From: Pezizomycotina sp. ARF18
Taxonomy: Eukaryota; Ascomycota
Length of the DNA: 22,159 bases
Assembly (NCBI GenBank): GCA_002224055.1
Contig: AZLU01000390.1
Span: forward strand, 1 to 22,159
Direction of reading: 5' to 3'
How positions within the stretch are numbered: position 1 is the first letter of the stretch; the number at the start of each line of letters is the position of its first letter. A program made the translations under genes and the position numbers. The notes under the pieces were generated by a model. The model had not been told where the DNA came from. It saw nothing but the letters and a program-made list of their open reading frames with translations, and ran no database searches. Shown in pieces: positions 21,749 through 22,159 of the stretch.

Positions 21749-21980
21749 TAGTGAATATGGGAATTATCAACCCTTCCACGCGGAATGGACGCGAAAAGCC
21801 CCTCTCGACCCCTCGAGTGACCTTGAGGCTCTCTGAATGATGACGCGGGTCCTCTACCTCCAAACCCACCTCGCCCTCCGCCTCGGCCACCTCTAGCGCC
21901 ACGCCCCCTGCAACCCCTCGCCCTCCCGACCAGATCTTACAGGCTTCGAACCGCTTCTACGAGAACTTGGTCCTGCAAGA
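21749..21980 (-). CDS. Terminal exon of an RGG/GAR-rich protein (partial gene)
   Basis: Reading the minus strand, a TACTAAC branch site and CTTGCAG acceptor (~22000-21974) precede an exon starting PSSRRSGSKPVRSG. After one frame slip in a G-rich run (~21895-21920) it continues as GARGGRGGGRGGFGGRGP, then SSFREPQGHSRGRE, ending VDNSHIH at a TAG near 21750. Clustered Arg-Gly-Gly repeats are typical of RNA-binding and nucleolar proteins and are usual arginine-methylation targets. GAR1, an LSM-type protein or an mRNA export adaptor are all possible. The upstream exons lie mostly beyond the window, so the protein cannot be named. Confidence 0.55.
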
Positions 21981-22159
21981 CGAAAAGGTTCAGTTAGTAC
22001 AAAAAAAGAATTTCTTCTATTTTTGTATAGATGTGCGTATTTTATACAGGGACCTACGCAAACGTGTATATATCATGACAAGAAACGGATTGCTGGGGGT
22101 TTATCACACAAACTGAAGCTTGTTTTGGTTTCGGTAAGAATCTGTAAATTTATATTAGA
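21975..22159 (-). other. Likely intron of the RGG protein gene
   Basis: Upstream of the CTTGCAG acceptor the minus strand has TACTAAC about 20 bases before the splice site and then AT-rich sequence without protein-like reading to the window edge. It is interpreted as an intron whose donor is outside the window, or as one ending near 22138 where CTTACC (GGTAAG on the minus strand) could be the donor. Confidence 0.45.

Noticed and set aside
1-22159. CRISPR array, biosynthetic cluster, transposase, viral or toxin genes
   Set aside because: No spaced direct repeats, no mobile-element or viral protein motifs, and all recognised genes are eukaryotic housekeeping or cell-wall genes.

Overview
The window reads as nuclear DNA of a filamentous ascomycete (probably Pezizomycotina). 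Genes are interrupted by short GT-AG introns (roughly 60-230 bp), several with TACTAAC/CTAAC branch sites close to the acceptor. The recognisable proteins are fungal housekeeping or cell-wall types, and their wording is closest, from memory, to filamentous ascomycete homologues. Intergenic DNA is AT-rich with long A/T homopolymers. Nothing prokaryotic or viral was seen.

Layout: 1-120 is a GC-rich patch, possibly the edge of a repeat. NOP9 (+, 688-3285) converges on an ER-type TPR/J-domain co-chaperone gene (-, 3889-5736). RRP6 (-, 6866-9717) follows in the same direction. A divergent intergenic region (9718-10207) separates it from an unrecognised small membrane protein (+, from 10208), whose reading frame runs across the start codon of GPI1 (+, 10724-13671). 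About 3 kb of pyrimidine-rich, apparently non-coding DNA leads to a WSC-domain cell-wall sensor (+, 16716-18025). This converges on CHO1/phosphatidylserine synthase (-, 19112-20443). A partial RGG-rich protein (-) enters from the right edge.

The genes do not form one pathway. NOP9 and RRP6 both act in rRNA maturation, GPI1 and CHO1 in ER lipid/GPI metabolism, the J-protein in ER folding, and the WSC protein in cell-wall stress sensing.

The most striking property is that every recognisable gene is interrupted by single-base frame changes, often in homopolymers, although on either side of each break the protein continues to match its family. Because these are mostly single-copy, essential genes, I think unpolished long-read sequence is more likely than biology. 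A decaying duplicated segment cannot be excluded from the window alone. I found no convincing novel system; the small membrane protein next to GPI1 and the long leader of the WSC gene are the best leads.
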